Shown here: positions 9,670 to 19,678 of the stretch, piece after piece
Layout of the letters: every line of letters begins with the position of its first letter
How positions within the stretch are numbered: the stretch's first letter is position 1
DNA from: Streptococcaceae bacterium
Lineage (GTDB): Bacteria; Bacillota; Bacilli; Lactobacillales; Streptococcaceae
Assembly (NCBI GenBank): GCA_902363395.1
Contig: CABIZZ010000004.1
Span: forward strand, 23,767-87,766
Length of the DNA stretch: 64,000 bases
Reading direction: 5' to 3'
Position numbers and translations under genes: made by a program
Notes under the pieces: model-generated
Databases searched by the model: none
Told to the model about the DNA's origin: nothing
Seen by the model: the letters and a program-made list of their open reading frames with translations, nothing else

Positions 9670-10472
9670 GCTGCTCGTTCCTCCTCTTGCAAGGTTTGGG
9701 TAACAACTTTTGGATCTTTGATAGAGAGTACCTGTTCGATCCAGCGACCCAATTGTTCAATCAAAATATTAATGGCCCAGTAGATCAATGAAACAGAGAT
9801 AAAGCGCTCAAAGTAGCGACTGTCATTCCCCGACATAATCTTGGCTTGGGCAAAGATTTCCAAAACACCTGCATAAAAGGCCAGAGAAGTCCCCTTGGTC
9901 AAACCAATCAAAGAGTTGATCAAGGTCGGAGTTGCAACCACTGCTGCATTTGGAATAATAATCCGACGATAAACTTGGGCGTTGGTCATGCCGAGACTCT
10001 TCGCTGCTTCGATTTCACCCGCATCAACAGACAAAATCGCAGCCCGAATGGTCTCACTGGCATAGGCTGCCTCATTGAAGGCAAAGGCCACAATGACAAA
10101 TAAATGGGCTGGTACATCGTTGATATTAAAGGCTGTCCCATATTGTTGGTTAATGGCCTTCAATAGGAGCGGGATTCCATAGTAGGTCAGCATCAACTGC
10201 ACCAAAATCGGTGTCCCTCTTAAAAAACTCACAAACAAGGCTTGGATAGGGTAAAGGATTTTTACCCGATTGATTTTGACAATGGCAAACAATAGGGCTA
10301 GCAATAAACCAAAAAAGGCTCCTGCCAAGGTTAACAAAATCGTATTTGGAAGCTCTTTTAAAATTCCTGGAATTGCTTCAAAAACGACGCGTAGGTTAAA
10401 GATTTCTCCTTCTGGTATCCATTTTAAAAACTCTTCGTACCAGCCGGATGCCAGATAAGTAGTTGTAAACAT
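9666..10472 (-). CDS. tcyB: Polar amino acid (probably cystine) ABC transporter permease
   Basis: A 268-residue integral membrane protein of the HisM/GlnP permease class. After an N-terminal amphipathic part come membrane helices starting at ILLTLAGAFFGLLLALLFAIV; the EAA loop that docks the ATPase reads EIEAAKSLGMTNAQVYRRIIIP. No substrate-binding domain is fused and no binding-protein gene is adjacent, so the importer depends on a protein from another locus. GAGGGAGGAAG precedes the ATG and an extended -10 (TGATAGAAT) lies further upstream. Confidence 0.88.
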   Translation of the reverse strand: MFTTTYLASGWYEEFLKWIPEGEIFNLRVVFEAIPGILKELPNTILLTLAGAFFGLLLALLFAIVKINRVKILYPIQALFVSFLRGTPILVQLMLTYYGIPLLLKAINQQYGTAFNINDVPAHLFVIVAFAFNEAAYASETIRAAILSVDAGEIEAAKSLGMTNAQVYRRIIIPNAAVVATPTLINSLIGLTKGTSLAFYAGVLEIFAQAKIMSGNDSRYFERFISVSLIYWAINILIEQLGRWIEQVLSIKDPKVVTQTLQEEERAA

Positions 10473-10605
10473 CTTCGTTACTTCCTCCCTCGATAATGAA
10501 TCATTCTATCATATTTACAGTTAAAATGCTGAGTTTTGCTATTGATTGTTCGTAAATCATACTTCAGGTCTGATGTGATAACAAGCAAGTATCTCCCCTA
10601 AGAGC

Positions 10606-10635
10606 AAAAAAATAGACTATCTATAGATAGTCTAT
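10606..10635 (-). terminator. Terminator of the DEAD-box helicase gene (perfect palindrome)
   Basis: Positions 10612-10635 are a perfect 24-nt palindrome centred on TATA (core ATAGACTATC, then its complement), preceded on the plus strand by seven A. Read on the minus strand this is a stem followed by seven T, as expected for a terminator of the leftward helicase gene. Confidence 0.75.
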
Positions 10636-10696
10636 CACAAAATAAATCAGCGACCAAATAGTTAATTTTTATGGAAATCTTTAAATTTCTTTATCA

Positions 10697-12040
10697 CTAA
10701 AAGGTTTGGCGTTTTGCCTTTCTTTCTGCCCGACCACGAGCACGATTCTCAGCTCGCTTGGCTTTGCGACGTTTCTCGTCCACGGCCCATTTGATTTTTT
10801 TCTTGTAGCCTGGTTTGATTTTTTTCTTTTTCTTCTTGACCAAGCCGATCATCTCAATGTCAAGTTTTTCTTGGCGTTTTTCACGATTAGCCCGGCGATC
10901 CCGGTCATAGGTATCTTCGATAGCTCCAGCCTTCAAGACCTTAGGGACAAACTGAATCCCCAATTTTTCAAGCTCCCGAATGTCTGAGTCATCACTCGGT
11001 TGATAGAGGGTGATGGCTGTACCAGGAAGACCATTCCGACCAGTCCGGCCAACACGGTGAACAAAGAAGGATAAGTCTTGTGGAATAGCATCGTTGATGA
11101 CATGACTGACCCCTTCAATATCAATCCCACGCGCTGCCAAGTCCGTTGCCACAATATATTCAAAATCCAGGTTTTTGACTTGGTTCATGATTCGCTTGCG
11201 CTCCCGTGGAGGAACCCCCCCATGGATTTTAGCGACCTTGAGTCCCTTCTCTAACAGAAAAGCATGCAAATCGTCCGCTCTGTCCTTGGTATTAACAAAT
11301 ATCATTGCCAGATAAGGTTGAAGAGCCTGCGTCAATTGATAGACCTGCTCATTCTTATCGCGCCCTTTTGTCGATACCAACCAGTTATCAATAGTGTCCG
11401 AGATCACCGTTTTGGTTTTGATCTGCTCCATGACAGGGTTAGACAAATATTTCTTCAAGAAGGGTTGTAACTTTTGCGGAATCGTAGCGGAGAAGACCAA
11501 AAACTGAAGCTTCTTGGGAAGACTGGATGCAATCTTGTCTACCGTCGTCAAAAAGCCCATATCGAGAGTCATATCCGCCTCATCAACCACAAAAGTGTGA
11601 GCCTTATGAATAGCCAAGTCTCCAGAAGCGACCAAATCATAGATCCGTCCAGGTGTCCCAATGACAATATGGGGTTGGGCTACTTGGAGCTTATCGATTT
11701 GACGAGCCTTATCAGTTCCTCCAACGTAGTTGGCAATCCGAATTTCTTTTTCACAGTGGCTAGCAATCTGACGAGCCGCTTGGTAAATCTGTGTGGCCAA
11801 TTCCCGACTAGGCGCTGTGATGACCACTTCGACATTACTACTATCCTCATTTAAGGTTTGAAAAATTGGTAAGAGGAAAGTATGGGTCTTCCCTGATCCT
11901 GTTTTAGATTCACCGACCAGATCACGGCCTGCTAAAACAATCGGGATCAGCTTTTCTTGAACTTCTGTTGCTTCGATAAAATTAATCTCTTTTAAGGCCT
12001 CTTGAATATAGTCCTTAAACTTAAAATCTGTAAATTTCAT
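10697..12040 (-). CDS. cshB: DEAD-box ATP-dependent RNA helicase, CshB-like
   Basis: A 447-residue DEAD-box helicase. Motif I SKTGSGKT is at about 45-52, Ia PSRELATQ, motif II DEAD in VVDEADMTLDMG, motif III SAT, and motif VI HRVGRTGRNG. The C-terminal 50 residues are extremely basic (runs of Lys and Arg), typical of CshB-type helicases that bind rRNA or mRNA in ribosome assembly, RNA decay and cold growth. The CshB subtype is inferred from size and tail. It lies downstream of mraY in the same direction, separated by 127 bp. Confidence 0.9.
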   Translation of the reverse strand: MKFTDFKFKDYIQEALKEINFIEATEVQEKLIPIVLAGRDLVGESKTGSGKTHTFLLPIFQTLNEDSSNVEVVITAPSRELATQIYQAARQIASHCEKEIRIANYVGGTDKARQIDKLQVAQPHIVIGTPGRIYDLVASGDLAIHKAHTFVVDEADMTLDMGFLTTVDKIASSLPKKLQFLVFSATIPQKLQPFLKKYLSNPVMEQIKTKTVISDTIDNWLVSTKGRDKNEQVYQLTQALQPYLAMIFVNTKDRADDLHAFLLEKGLKVAKIHGGVPPRERKRIMNQVKNLDFEYIVATDLAARGIDIEGVSHVINDAIPQDLSFFVHRVGRTGRNGLPGTAITLYQPSDDSDIRELEKLGIQFVPKVLKAGAIEDTYDRDRRANREKRQEKLDIEMIGLVKKKKKKIKPGYKKKIKWAVDEKRRKAKRAENRARGRAERKAKRQTF

Positions 12041-12167
12041 TCTCTTATCCTTTCGTCATCTCTACTATTATATCAGAAAACTCCTCTTCCCGCTCTTCTT
12101 TTGGACAGCAATTCCTCCCCAGCCAAAAAGGCTGAGATAGCAATCCCAACCTTTTATGATTCATGGC

Positions 12168-13169
12168 TTATGAATTGATCAGATAGTAGATCAAGAGGGT
12201 CAAGGCGCTCATTCCTGCACCGACACTCCAGAGAAAGGCATCGACCTTCCACTCAGACCATTTAGGACCATTACCTGACAGACCACCTAACTCTAAATGG
12301 TGATGGAAAGGCGTCATGCGGAAGATTCGGCGTCCTTCCCCTGTCCGTTTCTTGGTCCATTTGAAATAGGACACTTGGAGCATGACAGAGCTAGTCTCAA
12401 AGACGTAGACAATCCCAATCAAGAGCAAGGTCCACTCTACGTGGAGAGCCATGGATAGAGTCGCAAGCATCCCACCTAGGGCTAGGCTTCCAACATCTCC
12501 CATGAAAATCTTGGCCGGCTTGTGGTTGTAGACGAAGAAACCTAATAGAGCTCCAATCATACTGATGGTCACAAAAAGGATATCGATTCGTCTTTGCCAA
12601 ATAGCTATAATGGAATAAGCGATCAAGCTGATGGTTACCGAAATACTTGCCAAGCCATCAATCCCGTCCGTTAAGTTGACTGCATTTGAAAAACCAACCA
12701 ACCAGAACAAGGCAAAGATAATATAGAAATGTCCCAAATAGACATCCCAACCAAAGACATTGAGAAGACTACCAGCTCCATGGCGTTCAGAGAAGAGATA
12801 GAAAATGATCCCTCCCAACAATTGCAAGGCTAATTTTTGCTTGGGATTTAACCCTTCATTGATCTTACGAAAGACCTTCAAGAAGTCATCCAAGAAACCG
12901 ACGATTCCATACAAGACCAAAATAAAGAGGATCAATTGAACAGGTCGCGTAAAGTTCCCAGTTAGGAAGCTAAAGACAAGGGTGACAAAGACTGAAGTGA
13001 TCAAGAAGACCACTCCCCCCATAGTTGGAGTGCCTGCTTTGGCTTTGTGTTGCTTCACATCTTCGTGCATTTGTTGCCCCGAAATATGGGCCCGTTGATA
13101 GAAACGGATAAAGGCAGGAATGCCAATAACCGTTAGAATAAATGATACTACTAGGGTAGCAAGTAACAT
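12168..13169 (-). CDS. mraY: Phospho-N-acetylmuramoyl-pentapeptide transferase MraY
   Basis: A 333-residue polytopic membrane enzyme that moves phospho-MurNAc-pentapeptide from UDP to undecaprenyl phosphate, making lipid I. Family motifs are GTPTMGGV near the N-terminus, the DDFLK aspartate pair, [24 protein letters not shown] and the cytoplasmic [14 protein letters not shown] histidine cluster. About ten membrane helices are visible. It starts one base after pbp2x, so it is the last gene of the rsmH-ftsL-pbp2x-mraY unit. Confidence 0.97.
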   Translation of the reverse strand: MLLATLVVSFILTVIGIPAFIRFYQRAHISGQQMHEDVKQHKAKAGTPTMGGVVFLITSVFVTLVFSFLTGNFTRPVQLILFILVLYGIVGFLDDFLKVFRKINEGLNPKQKLALQLLGGIIFYLFSERHGAGSLLNVFGWDVYLGHFYIIFALFWLVGFSNAVNLTDGIDGLASISVTISLIAYSIIAIWQRRIDILFVTISMIGALLGFFVYNHKPAKIFMGDVGSLALGGMLATLSMALHVEWTLLLIGIVYVFETSSVMLQVSYFKWTKKRTGEGRRIFRMTPFHHHLELGGLSGNGPKWSEWKVDAFLWSVGAGMSALTLLIYYLINS

Positions 13170-13170
13170 A

Positions 13171-15456
13171 TCAATCTCCTAATGTAATTGTTATTTTCTT
13201 CGTCTTCTTTAAAGCAGTTTCTACTTTGACGTTTTGTTTGCTCACACGAGAACCTTCCCCTTTATAGGTGATCTCAATGCCCGTCCATTCCGCAAATTTA
13301 TCAACATTTTCCTTGGTCCATCCATACATATCCGGAACTGAATCCAAGTCATCTGTTAATAATAACACTTGCTCATTTGCTTTTAATTTCGTTCCTGCTG
13401 ATACAGACATCTTTTTAATATTCTTTCCAGTTCCTAGGACGACAGGCTGGATCAGATTGCGACGCAGTTCATCTGCGAAGCCACCTGGGCTGATGGTCTG
13501 CTTCAAGTTCAATTCTTTCGACAAGGATTCTGCCGACGGCATCTTATAGGTGTCCTCTTTCGTGACTCCATCCAAGGCTTTGGTTTCCGTTACTAGATTC
13601 AACTCATCCTTCAAGGCAACCGCATCTTCCAAGACTGGATTGACCAGTTCTTGCCAGCTCTTTGGACTAAAGCTGACTTCAGGCTGTTGAACTGTCACAT
13701 ACATAATAAAATCTGGGTCTTCAGCAGGTGTCATGACAACAATCGAGTTGATATTATCATTTTCGCCTTCCAGGTAGCCATTAGCTGTCGCAATTTGGGC
13801 TGTCCCTGATTTAACAGCAACATTTTGTCCAGCTACTTGGATAATGGGACCATCCGATGAATAGAGGGTACCAAATTGAGGATCAGTCCCTACCGTAATC
13901 ATGTAATTTCGGGTATGTTGGGCAGCCGAAGCGGATACTGGATTGCCGACAATCTCTCTTTGTGATTTACGAGCAGTTTCATGCTTGCCGTCGTAGATCG
14001 CACTGATAAATTTAGGCTCCAACATTTCCCCATCATTTGCAATGGCAGAAAATGCACGCAACATCTGCGTTTGGGTCACCGAAATCCCTTGACCGAAGGA
14101 AGACATGGCTTGAGTGACATAGTTATCACCTGGTAGACCTCCAAAACTTTCGTCTCCCATTCCAAAACGTGTAGGAAGTCCGAACTTAAAGAGTGTGAGG
14201 TAATTCATCCAGACATTATTGCCCATCTTCTGTTCAAGCTTGGTCATCCCAATGTTACTTGAATAGGCAAAACCTTGGGCAATATTCATATAGCGACCTT
14301 CTGACAAGCCCATATTGATTTCCCAGTCTTTGATGGTCGCATCCTTCACTTGTAATTCGTTATTAAAATAAACCTCATTATAGGCTGGGAAAGTCCCATG
14401 ATCAATCGCCGCAGCCAAGGTCATGACCTTCATAGTCGAACCTGGTTCGTATTGATCCTGGTAAAGAATCGTGTTCCAGGTTCTCAGATTCTTAATATCC
14501 AAGCCTTCTTTGGTATCTGCATTATAGGTTGGACGTTGTGTCGTTGCAAGGATTTCCCCCGTTTTGGCACTGACCAGGGTCGCACTGACATATTTACCTT
14601 TCACCTTTTCTTGGAAAACATCCATACGCGTTTCGAGATAGGTTTGAAGTTCCGCAGAAAGGGTTGTGTATACATCCTTCCCATCTTCTGTCTTCACGGC
14701 AACCTTGTCTGATCCCGGCACAATATTTCCGTTACGATCCTTTTCATAGGTCACGACGCCATCCTGACCACCTAGGATGCGATCCAAGGATTTTTCTATT
14801 CCCGTTGTTCCCTGCAGGGTTTTATTGCCTTCTTTATCTTCTATCAATTGAGCTTGACCGATAAATTGAGAGGCAAAGGTCCCATTTTTATAACTCCGGT
14901 TTGGACTCGTCGTAAAATCAACACCTTTAATATTGGCAGCTTCTAGTTCACTCCGGATAGCATCCATATTGCTATAGCTGATATCGTTCCCCGCTGCACC
15001 AAAAGAAACCTGGTTGAGCTTCTTCTGAGACAGTTGTTGGACGACATAGTCTTTTTCCATGCCCAAATAACGATTAAAAACGTCCGCTACTTGGTTGTAT
15101 TGACTTTCTTCAACGTATAAAACTTCACCTTTTGCAGATTTATAGGTTTTGTCGATAATCGCATAAACATTATAAGTCGTCGCATCCTCAGCAATAACAG
15201 CTCCATTTCGGTCATAAATTGTTCCTCGTTTGGCTGGAACAATCTCTGTTTTCTGATGGACTTGATGGGATAACTCAGATAAATTTTTTCCGAATTTGCT
15301 ATCTGTGCCTATAATAACTGCAAAATTAATGAGAAAGATGAAGAAAACAAGAATGGAAAGCAAACTTAAATTCTTAGCTACTTGCCGACGATTTTGGTCT
15401 GGAAGTTTCCTTTTTTTAAGGGAATAACGAATGATTTTCTTCTTTAATTTACTCAT
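13171..15456 (-). CDS. pbpX: Penicillin-binding protein 2X (division transpeptidase)
   Basis: A 761-residue class B PBP for septal peptidoglycan crosslinking. One membrane anchor lies at about 31-50, a dimerisation domain follows, then the transpeptidase with STMK (Ser340), SSN (Ser399) and KSG (Lys549). Two PASTA domains make up the C-terminal 130 residues, which bind nascent septal glycan. The active-site motifs are the unaltered forms, so nothing here suggests beta-lactam resistance through the best-known STMK-adjacent change. It overlaps ftsL by 8 bp. Confidence 0.97.
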   Translation of the reverse strand: MSKLKKKIIRYSLKKRKLPDQNRRQVAKNLSLLSILVFFIFLINFAVIIGTDSKFGKNLSELSHQVHQKTEIVPAKRGTIYDRNGAVIAEDATTYNVYAIIDKTYKSAKGEVLYVEESQYNQVADVFNRYLGMEKDYVVQQLSQKKLNQVSFGAAGNDISYSNMDAIRSELEAANIKGVDFTTSPNRSYKNGTFASQFIGQAQLIEDKEGNKTLQGTTGIEKSLDRILGGQDGVVTYEKDRNGNIVPGSDKVAVKTEDGKDVYTTLSAELQTYLETRMDVFQEKVKGKYVSATLVSAKTGEILATTQRPTYNADTKEGLDIKNLRTWNTILYQDQYEPGSTMKVMTLAAAIDHGTFPAYNEVYFNNELQVKDATIKDWEINMGLSEGRYMNIAQGFAYSSNIGMTKLEQKMGNNVWMNYLTLFKFGLPTRFGMGDESFGGLPGDNYVTQAMSSFGQGISVTQTQMLRAFSAIANDGEMLEPKFISAIYDGKHETARKSQREIVGNPVSASAAQHTRNYMITVGTDPQFGTLYSSDGPIIQVAGQNVAVKSGTAQIATANGYLEGENDNINSIVVMTPAEDPDFIMYVTVQQPEVSFSPKSWQELVNPVLEDAVALKDELNLVTETKALDGVTKEDTYKMPSAESLSKELNLKQTISPGGFADELRRNLIQPVVLGTGKNIKKMSVSAGTKLKANEQVLLLTDDLDSVPDMYGWTKENVDKFAEWTGIEITYKGEGSRVSKQNVKVETALKKTKKITITLGD

Positions 15457-15784
15457 CGCTACTTGAACTCACCACTTTTCGATTTTCTTTTTGGAGGGTC
15501 ATCCCCTGAGAACTAGCTAACTTAGACAAGCGTTCATATCGAGTCAACTCATTGACTTCTTGCCGGATATCTTCTAGTTCAGTCTCTTTTGTTTTTAGTT
15601 CCGTATTGAGGTTTGTCAAATCGCTTTGTACTTGTAGAATCCGCGTCTGCATAAAAATAATACTGACAGCGAGAATAATCCCTGTTAGGACTATCGAGCC
15701 ATAAAAAGCTTTTTCTACTCTAGTAAAGCGACGAATACGATCTTGCAACTGACTGCCACGAGATCGTAATGGTTGATCTGCCAT
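15449..15784 (-). CDS. ftsL: Cell division protein FtsL
   Basis: A 111-residue bitopic protein: a basic cytoplasmic part (about 1-25), one membrane helix ([16 protein letters not shown], about 30-45) and an extracellular coiled coil rich in Glu, Leu and Lys (about 50-90). FtsL recruits and activates the PBP2X/FtsW septal synthase with DivIC and DivIB. Sequence conservation is low in this family; the call rests on topology and on its place between rsmH and pbp2x. Confidence 0.92.
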   Translation of the reverse strand: MADQPLRSRGSQLQDRIRRFTRVEKAFYGSIVLTGIILAVSIIFMQTRILQVQSDLTNLNTELKTKETELEDIRQEVNELTRYERLSKLASSQGMTLQKENRKVVSSSSDE

Positions 15785-15796
15785 GTTTATTTCCTC

Positions 15797-16747
15797 TTAC
15801 TTATGAATTTTTCGAGCAACCCGCAATTTTGCAGAATGAGCTCGGTTGTTCTTCTCTAACTCTTCTTGGCTTGGAAGAATCGGCTTTCGAGAGACTAATT
15901 CCATTTTTGGTTTTAAGTCCTCTGGGATGAAAGGCAAGCCCTTCGGTACTTCTACTGTAGAAGCTTCTTTAAACAATTGCTTGGTCAAACGATCTTCCAA
16001 GGAATGAAAGGTAATGACTGAGATACGACCACCAACTGCTAATAAATCTATGGCCTGCTGGATTGATTCATCCGCCGCTCCCAATTCATCGTTGACTTCA
16101 ATTCGAATCGCCTGAAAAATTTGTTTGGCTGGATGCCCCTTTTTCTTTAGTTCCTTGGCTGGTTTCGCCGATTTGATGATTTCAGCCAATTCTGTCGTCG
16201 TTTCAATCGGTTTTACCGCACGCACTTGTTCGATCTTTCTAGCAATTTGTTTGGAAAACTTATCTTCCCCATACTTGAAAAAGATTCGGACTAGATCGTG
16301 GTAATCATAGTTGTTGACCACGTCATAAGCCGTCAAAGAGGCTTCTTGATTCATCCGCATGTCCAAGGGAGCATCTTTTTTATAAGAAAAACCGCGAGAC
16401 CGCTCATCTAACTGGGGACTAGAAACTCCTAAATCATAACAGATTCCATCGATCTCATTGACTCCCAATTCTTGGAGACGTGCTTGAAGATTCCGGAAAT
16501 TGTCTTTGATGAAGGTTACCATGCCCTTTTCAACATAAGGAGCTAATCGTTTCTTCGCATTATCAATCGCATGCTGATCCTGGTCAAAAGCATATAAATG
16601 CCCTTTTTCACTTAATTGACTTAATAAATATTCGCTATGGCCGGCTCCACCTAAAGTGGCATCCACATAGATTCCATCTGGCTTTACATCCAGCATATCA
16701 ATCGTTTCATGGAGCAAGACCGTTACATGATGAAATTCTTTACTCAT
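15797..16747 (-). CDS. rsmH: 16S rRNA m4C1402 methyltransferase RsmH (MraW)
   Basis: A 316-residue SAM-dependent methyltransferase for the N4 position of C1402 in 16S rRNA. The start [14 protein letters not shown], the SAM-binding [14 protein letters not shown], the block [18 protein letters not shown] and the C-terminal [12 protein letters not shown] are typical of the family. It opens the division cluster. The only good -10 upstream (TGGTAAAAT, minus strand, 16757-16765) sits so close to the ATG that the mRNA leader would be only a few bases. Confidence 0.97.
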   Translation of the reverse strand: MSKEFHHVTVLLHETIDMLDVKPDGIYVDATLGGAGHSEYLLSQLSEKGHLYAFDQDQHAIDNAKKRLAPYVEKGMVTFIKDNFRNLQARLQELGVNEIDGICYDLGVSSPQLDERSRGFSYKKDAPLDMRMNQEASLTAYDVVNNYDYHDLVRIFFKYGEDKFSKQIARKIEQVRAVKPIETTTELAEIIKSAKPAKELKKKGHPAKQIFQAIRIEVNDELGAADESIQQAIDLLAVGGRISVITFHSLEDRLTKQLFKEASTVEVPKGLPFIPEDLKPKMELVSRKPILPSQEELEKNNRAHSAKLRVARKIHK

Positions 16748-16884
16748 ATCCTATCTATTTTACCACAAATCTGACCAGGATGCACTTGAGATTCTCTTCT
16801 CGATCCACTCACCATTTTCGGATAAAAAGTTCCCATTCTTCAAAAGCTCATCCTATCAACCAATAGACCTAGAGAAGCAATTTG

Positions 16885-16893
16885 TGATACAAT
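16885..16893 (+). promoter_or_regulatory. Extended -10 promoter of the 60-residue membrane protein gene
   Basis: GTGATACAAT contains TACAAT at 16888-16893 with TG one base before it. The ATG at 16900 begins only 6 nt after the hexamer, about where transcription should start, and no Shine-Dalgarno lies between. The mRNA is therefore probably leaderless. Confidence 0.55.
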
Positions 16894-16899
16894 AATTCC

Positions 16900-17082
16900 A
16901 TGAAAGATAAGAAATACCTCCTCCTTGGCCTGCTAGTGGCCGATCTAATTGCAGTCTACTTTTTCCTACGCACCCCTGTCCCTTGGATTTTTTGGACAGC
17001 AACCTTCGTTCTTGCCGTCTCCATTTGGATATTTAAAAATCAATGGAAAAACTACAAAAATAGAGATAAGGATTCAGAGTAG
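16900..17082 (+). CDS. Small membrane protein, 60 residues, unknown function
   Basis: A short protein with a basic start (MKDKKY), two hydrophobic segments (about 6-22 and 27-46) and a charged tail (KNQWKNYKNRDKDSE). I do not recognise a family. It is divergent from rsmH, has its own extended -10 element and ends at a strong terminator, which together support a real gene despite its size and the missing ribosome binding site. Codon use and composition look like the neighbours. Function unknown; a membrane-inserted accessory role is only a guess. Confidence 0.6.
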   Translation: MKDKKYLLLGLLVADLIAVYFFLRTPVPWIFWTATFVLAVSIWIFKNQWKNYKNRDKDSE

Positions 17083-17097
17083 CCCATATAGAACAAG

Positions 17098-17131
17098 AAA
17101 ACTCGATCAGTTCAACTTCTGATCGAGTTTT
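17098..17131. terminator. Bidirectional terminator between the 60-residue gene and the DUF896 gene
   Basis: A 13-bp perfect stem (AAAACTCGATCAG and its complement) with an 8-nt loop; A- and T-rich flanks on both sides serve both convergent genes. Confidence 0.85.
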
Positions 17132-17142
17132 CTATTGTCTAT

Positions 17143-17403
17143 TTATGAATTGGGATCATCCAAACTACGGCCATGCAAACCTTTTTCCCGTTGCACTTGG
17201 CGTAGTTTCTCAGGGGTTACATCATTTCCTTCTTCATCCACCACTTTGATTCCTTCGATATGGTGACGAACGGAACGACGATAACCCTCAATGTATTCTT
17301 CACGAAGTTTTGCTTGTTCCACTGTTTCTTCTGGCGTCAAACCTTCTGTTTTTTTCTTTTTAGCAAGCTCATTGATACGAGCGATTTTTTCAGGTGTCAT
17401 CAT
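17143..17403 (-). CDS. DUF896/UPF0291 (YnzC-like) protein
   Basis: An 86-residue soluble protein matching the DUF896 family: [18 protein letters not shown] at the start, a helical hairpin with [18 protein letters not shown], then [25 protein letters not shown] at the end. Small members such as Bacillus YnzC form helical bundles; their role is unclear. Two adjacent ATGs are possible starts. It follows glyS by 30 bp in the same direction and is probably cotranscribed with it. Confidence 0.85.
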   Translation of the reverse strand: MMTPEKIARINELAKKKKTEGLTPEETVEQAKLREEYIEGYRRSVRHHIEGIKVVDEEGNDVTPEKLRQVQREKGLHGRSLDDPNS

Positions 17404-17433
17404 CAGACCTACTTTCTACCTGTCACCAGGTAC

Positions 17434-19470
17434 TTATTTTGTGTTCAATTGATTAAAGGCTGCGACAGCATTAGCTTTCGCTACAAGGCTTGCAAGAAGG
17501 GCCAAACGGTTGTTTTTAACAGCCTCATCTTCTGCCATCACCATGGTATTATCAAAGAAAGCATCAATGACTGGGCTAAGAGCAAAGAGTTGAGCCAATT
17601 TGTCGCTAGCTGAACCTGTCAATTCAAGCTCTTCAATCGCTTTAGCAAGGGCTTTTTCTTGATCATTTTCAAAGAGATTAGCGTCGACTGTCACTGAAGC
17701 ATCTGCTTTTTCTGCCAAGTTGAAGGCACGAGAGAGGGATTCAACAGCTGCTTTGTAACCATCAGCCTTCGCAGCTTCTGAAAGAGCTTCAGCTGCTTCC
17801 AGCATATCTGCCACGACAAAGTTTGAACCAGCAAGAACAGCTTCTTTGATATCTTTTGGTGTGCGTCCCATCATCTTGTCCACACGTGCCTTGATGAAGT
17901 TGAGCACTTCTGCTTGATTGTCATAAGAAAGACTATCAAATGAAAGGGCGTAAAGGCTGTCGATTAACTCATCCATCGGGATGTACCAACCAAAGGCATC
18001 CAAGATACGAACAATCCCTTGCGTTGCACGGCGAAGCGCATAAGGGTCATTGGAACCAGACGGAATCAAACCGACTGAGAAGAAGGAAAGGAGGGTATCC
18101 AATTTATCTGCAAGCGCAAGGATAGCACCAACCTTAGTCTCTGGAAGAGCTCCGTCTGCTGAATCAGGAAGGTAGTGCTCACGGATAGCTGTCGCAACCG
18201 CAGCATCCTCACCAGCAAGGAGGGCGTATTTTTCACCCATGATTCCTTGCAATTCATCGAACTCTCCGACCATACCAGTCAAGAGGTCAAATTTATAGAT
18301 TTCAGCTGCACGCGCTACTGCTGCTCTTTCTTCGGCAGTCAAACCAGCTTGCTCAGCCAAGGAAGCTGCAATGACACCAGCACGGGCCATGTGTTCAGAG
18401 AGTGAACCAATCTTTTCATGGAAGGTCACGTGTGCCAATTTTGCAACCAGGTCTTCAATCTTAAGTTTTTGGTCTTCACGCCAGAAGAATTCACCATCTT
18501 CGAGACGGGCCACCAGGACTTTTTCATTTCCTCGGATAACATTTTCCAAGTGCTCAGCGTTACCGTTACGGACTGAGATGAAGTTTGGTTTCAACTTACC
18601 ATCAAGGTCACGTACAACAAAGTAACGTTGGTGGGTTTCCATTGAGGTCACCAAGACTTCTTCTGGAACGTCCAAATATTTAGTGTCAAAGCTTCCCATA
18701 AAGGCTGTAGGGTATTCCACCAAGTTCAAGACTTCATTCAAAAGTCCTTCTTCGATTTGTACTCGAACACCTTGTTCTGCTTCGGTAGCCTTGATTTGTT
18801 CACGAATCATTTTTTCACGTTCTTTGCTGTCGGCAATGACGTAAACGGTACGAAGGTCTTCTTCGTAAGAGTCTGCATTGGTGATTTCCACTTCATGTCC
18901 AAGGAAACGGTGCCCGCGACTCACACGACCTGACTTGATATCCAAGAAGTCGAGGTCAAGCGCTTCATCACCCAAAAGAACAATCAAGGTATGAACTGGG
19001 CGAATGTATTCAAAGGTGTTGTTAGCCCAGTGCATGCTGACAGGGAACGTCAATGAAGCAAGTACTTCTGGAACGCCAGCCAATACTTCTTTAGCAGGTT
19101 TTCCAGCTTCGTGTTTTGTAACATAAACGTACTCTTCCCCTTTGACTTCACGGAATTCGATATCGTCAACGGTCAAGCCCTTCCCACGAACAAATCCTTG
19201 GGCTGCTTTTGAGAAGTTTCCATCAGCATCCAAGGCGATTTTCTTAGAAGGTCCTTTAAAATCTTCAGTCAAATCCGTTTGTTGATCCGCTAAACCAATC
19301 ACACGGACAGCCAAACGGCGTGGCGTTGAGAAGGTTTGAATGCTTTCGTATGAAAGACGGTTGTCATCCAAGAAGGCTGCCATTTTCTCACCCAGTTGTT
19401 TTTCACTTGGTGTGACAACGTAGGCTGGTAACTCTTCAAGTCCAAGTTCTACTAATAAGTTTTTTGTCAT
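17434..19470 (-). CDS. glyS: Glycyl-tRNA synthetase beta subunit
   Basis: A 678-residue beta chain of the heterotetrameric bacterial GlyRS; it binds tRNA-Gly and supports charging by the alpha chain. The start [19 protein letters not shown] is the conserved family opening and is preceded by CGGAGAAA, so it is preferred over an upstream ATG. The C-terminal third carries the anticodon-binding-type helical domain ([16 protein letters not shown]). It lies 208 bp after glyQ; that unusually structured gap is listed separately. Confidence 0.96.
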   Translation of the reverse strand: MTKNLLVELGLEELPAYVVTPSEKQLGEKMAAFLDDNRLSYESIQTFSTPRRLAVRVIGLADQQTDLTEDFKGPSKKIALDADGNFSKAAQGFVRGKGLTVDDIEFREVKGEEYVYVTKHEAGKPAKEVLAGVPEVLASLTFPVSMHWANNTFEYIRPVHTLIVLLGDEALDLDFLDIKSGRVSRGHRFLGHEVEITNADSYEEDLRTVYVIADSKEREKMIREQIKATEAEQGVRVQIEEGLLNEVLNLVEYPTAFMGSFDTKYLDVPEEVLVTSMETHQRYFVVRDLDGKLKPNFISVRNGNAEHLENVIRGNEKVLVARLEDGEFFWREDQKLKIEDLVAKLAHVTFHEKIGSLSEHMARAGVIAASLAEQAGLTAEERAAVARAAEIYKFDLLTGMVGEFDELQGIMGEKYALLAGEDAAVATAIREHYLPDSADGALPETKVGAILALADKLDTLLSFFSVGLIPSGSNDPYALRRATQGIVRILDAFGWYIPMDELIDSLYALSFDSLSYDNQAEVLNFIKARVDKMMGRTPKDIKEAVLAGSNFVVADMLEAAEALSEAAKADGYKAAVESLSRAFNLAEKADASVTVDANLFENDQEKALAKAIEELELTGSASDKLAQLFALSPVIDAFFDNTMVMAEDEAVKNNRLALLASLVAKANAVAAFNQLNTK

Positions 19471-19553
19471 GTTTTTTCTCCGAAAAATATCTTTTTTTCC
19501 AGTTTGCCTTATGTGATTGGCACGCAAGCAACCGACTGCGTCGTTTCATTGCT

Positions 19554-19612
19554 AAAATTGGAGCCTAAGGTCTCCAATTTTGCCTGGTATCGTTAGTTTC
19601 TCTAACGATACC
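19554..19612. repeat. Two strong hairpins in the glyQ-glyS gap
   Basis: Arms 19554-19563 and 19572-19581 (AAAATTGGAG and complement, 8-nt loop) and arms 19586-19596 and 19602-19612 (GGTATCGTTAG and complement, 5-nt loop) are both perfect. Neither has a T-run long enough for a convincing terminator in the glyQ to glyS direction. mRNA processing, stability control or a mobile repeat are all possible. Confidence 0.7.
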
Positions 19613-19678
19613 TCTATCACTGCGGCAACTGGTTCTGTAGGATTCCTCTATAATCAAATCCTTTTTAATATACTCTTT

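Noticed and set aside
10543..10555. ATTTACGAACAAT upstream of the amino acid permease, one mismatch from a PurR box.
   Set aside because: The gene pair has no link to purines, the site is single, and such a short match is expected by chance in AT-rich DNA.
12121..12133. AGCCAAAAAGGCT after mraY as a terminator.
   Set aside because: The stem is only four base pairs without a T-run; read-through into cshB is as likely.
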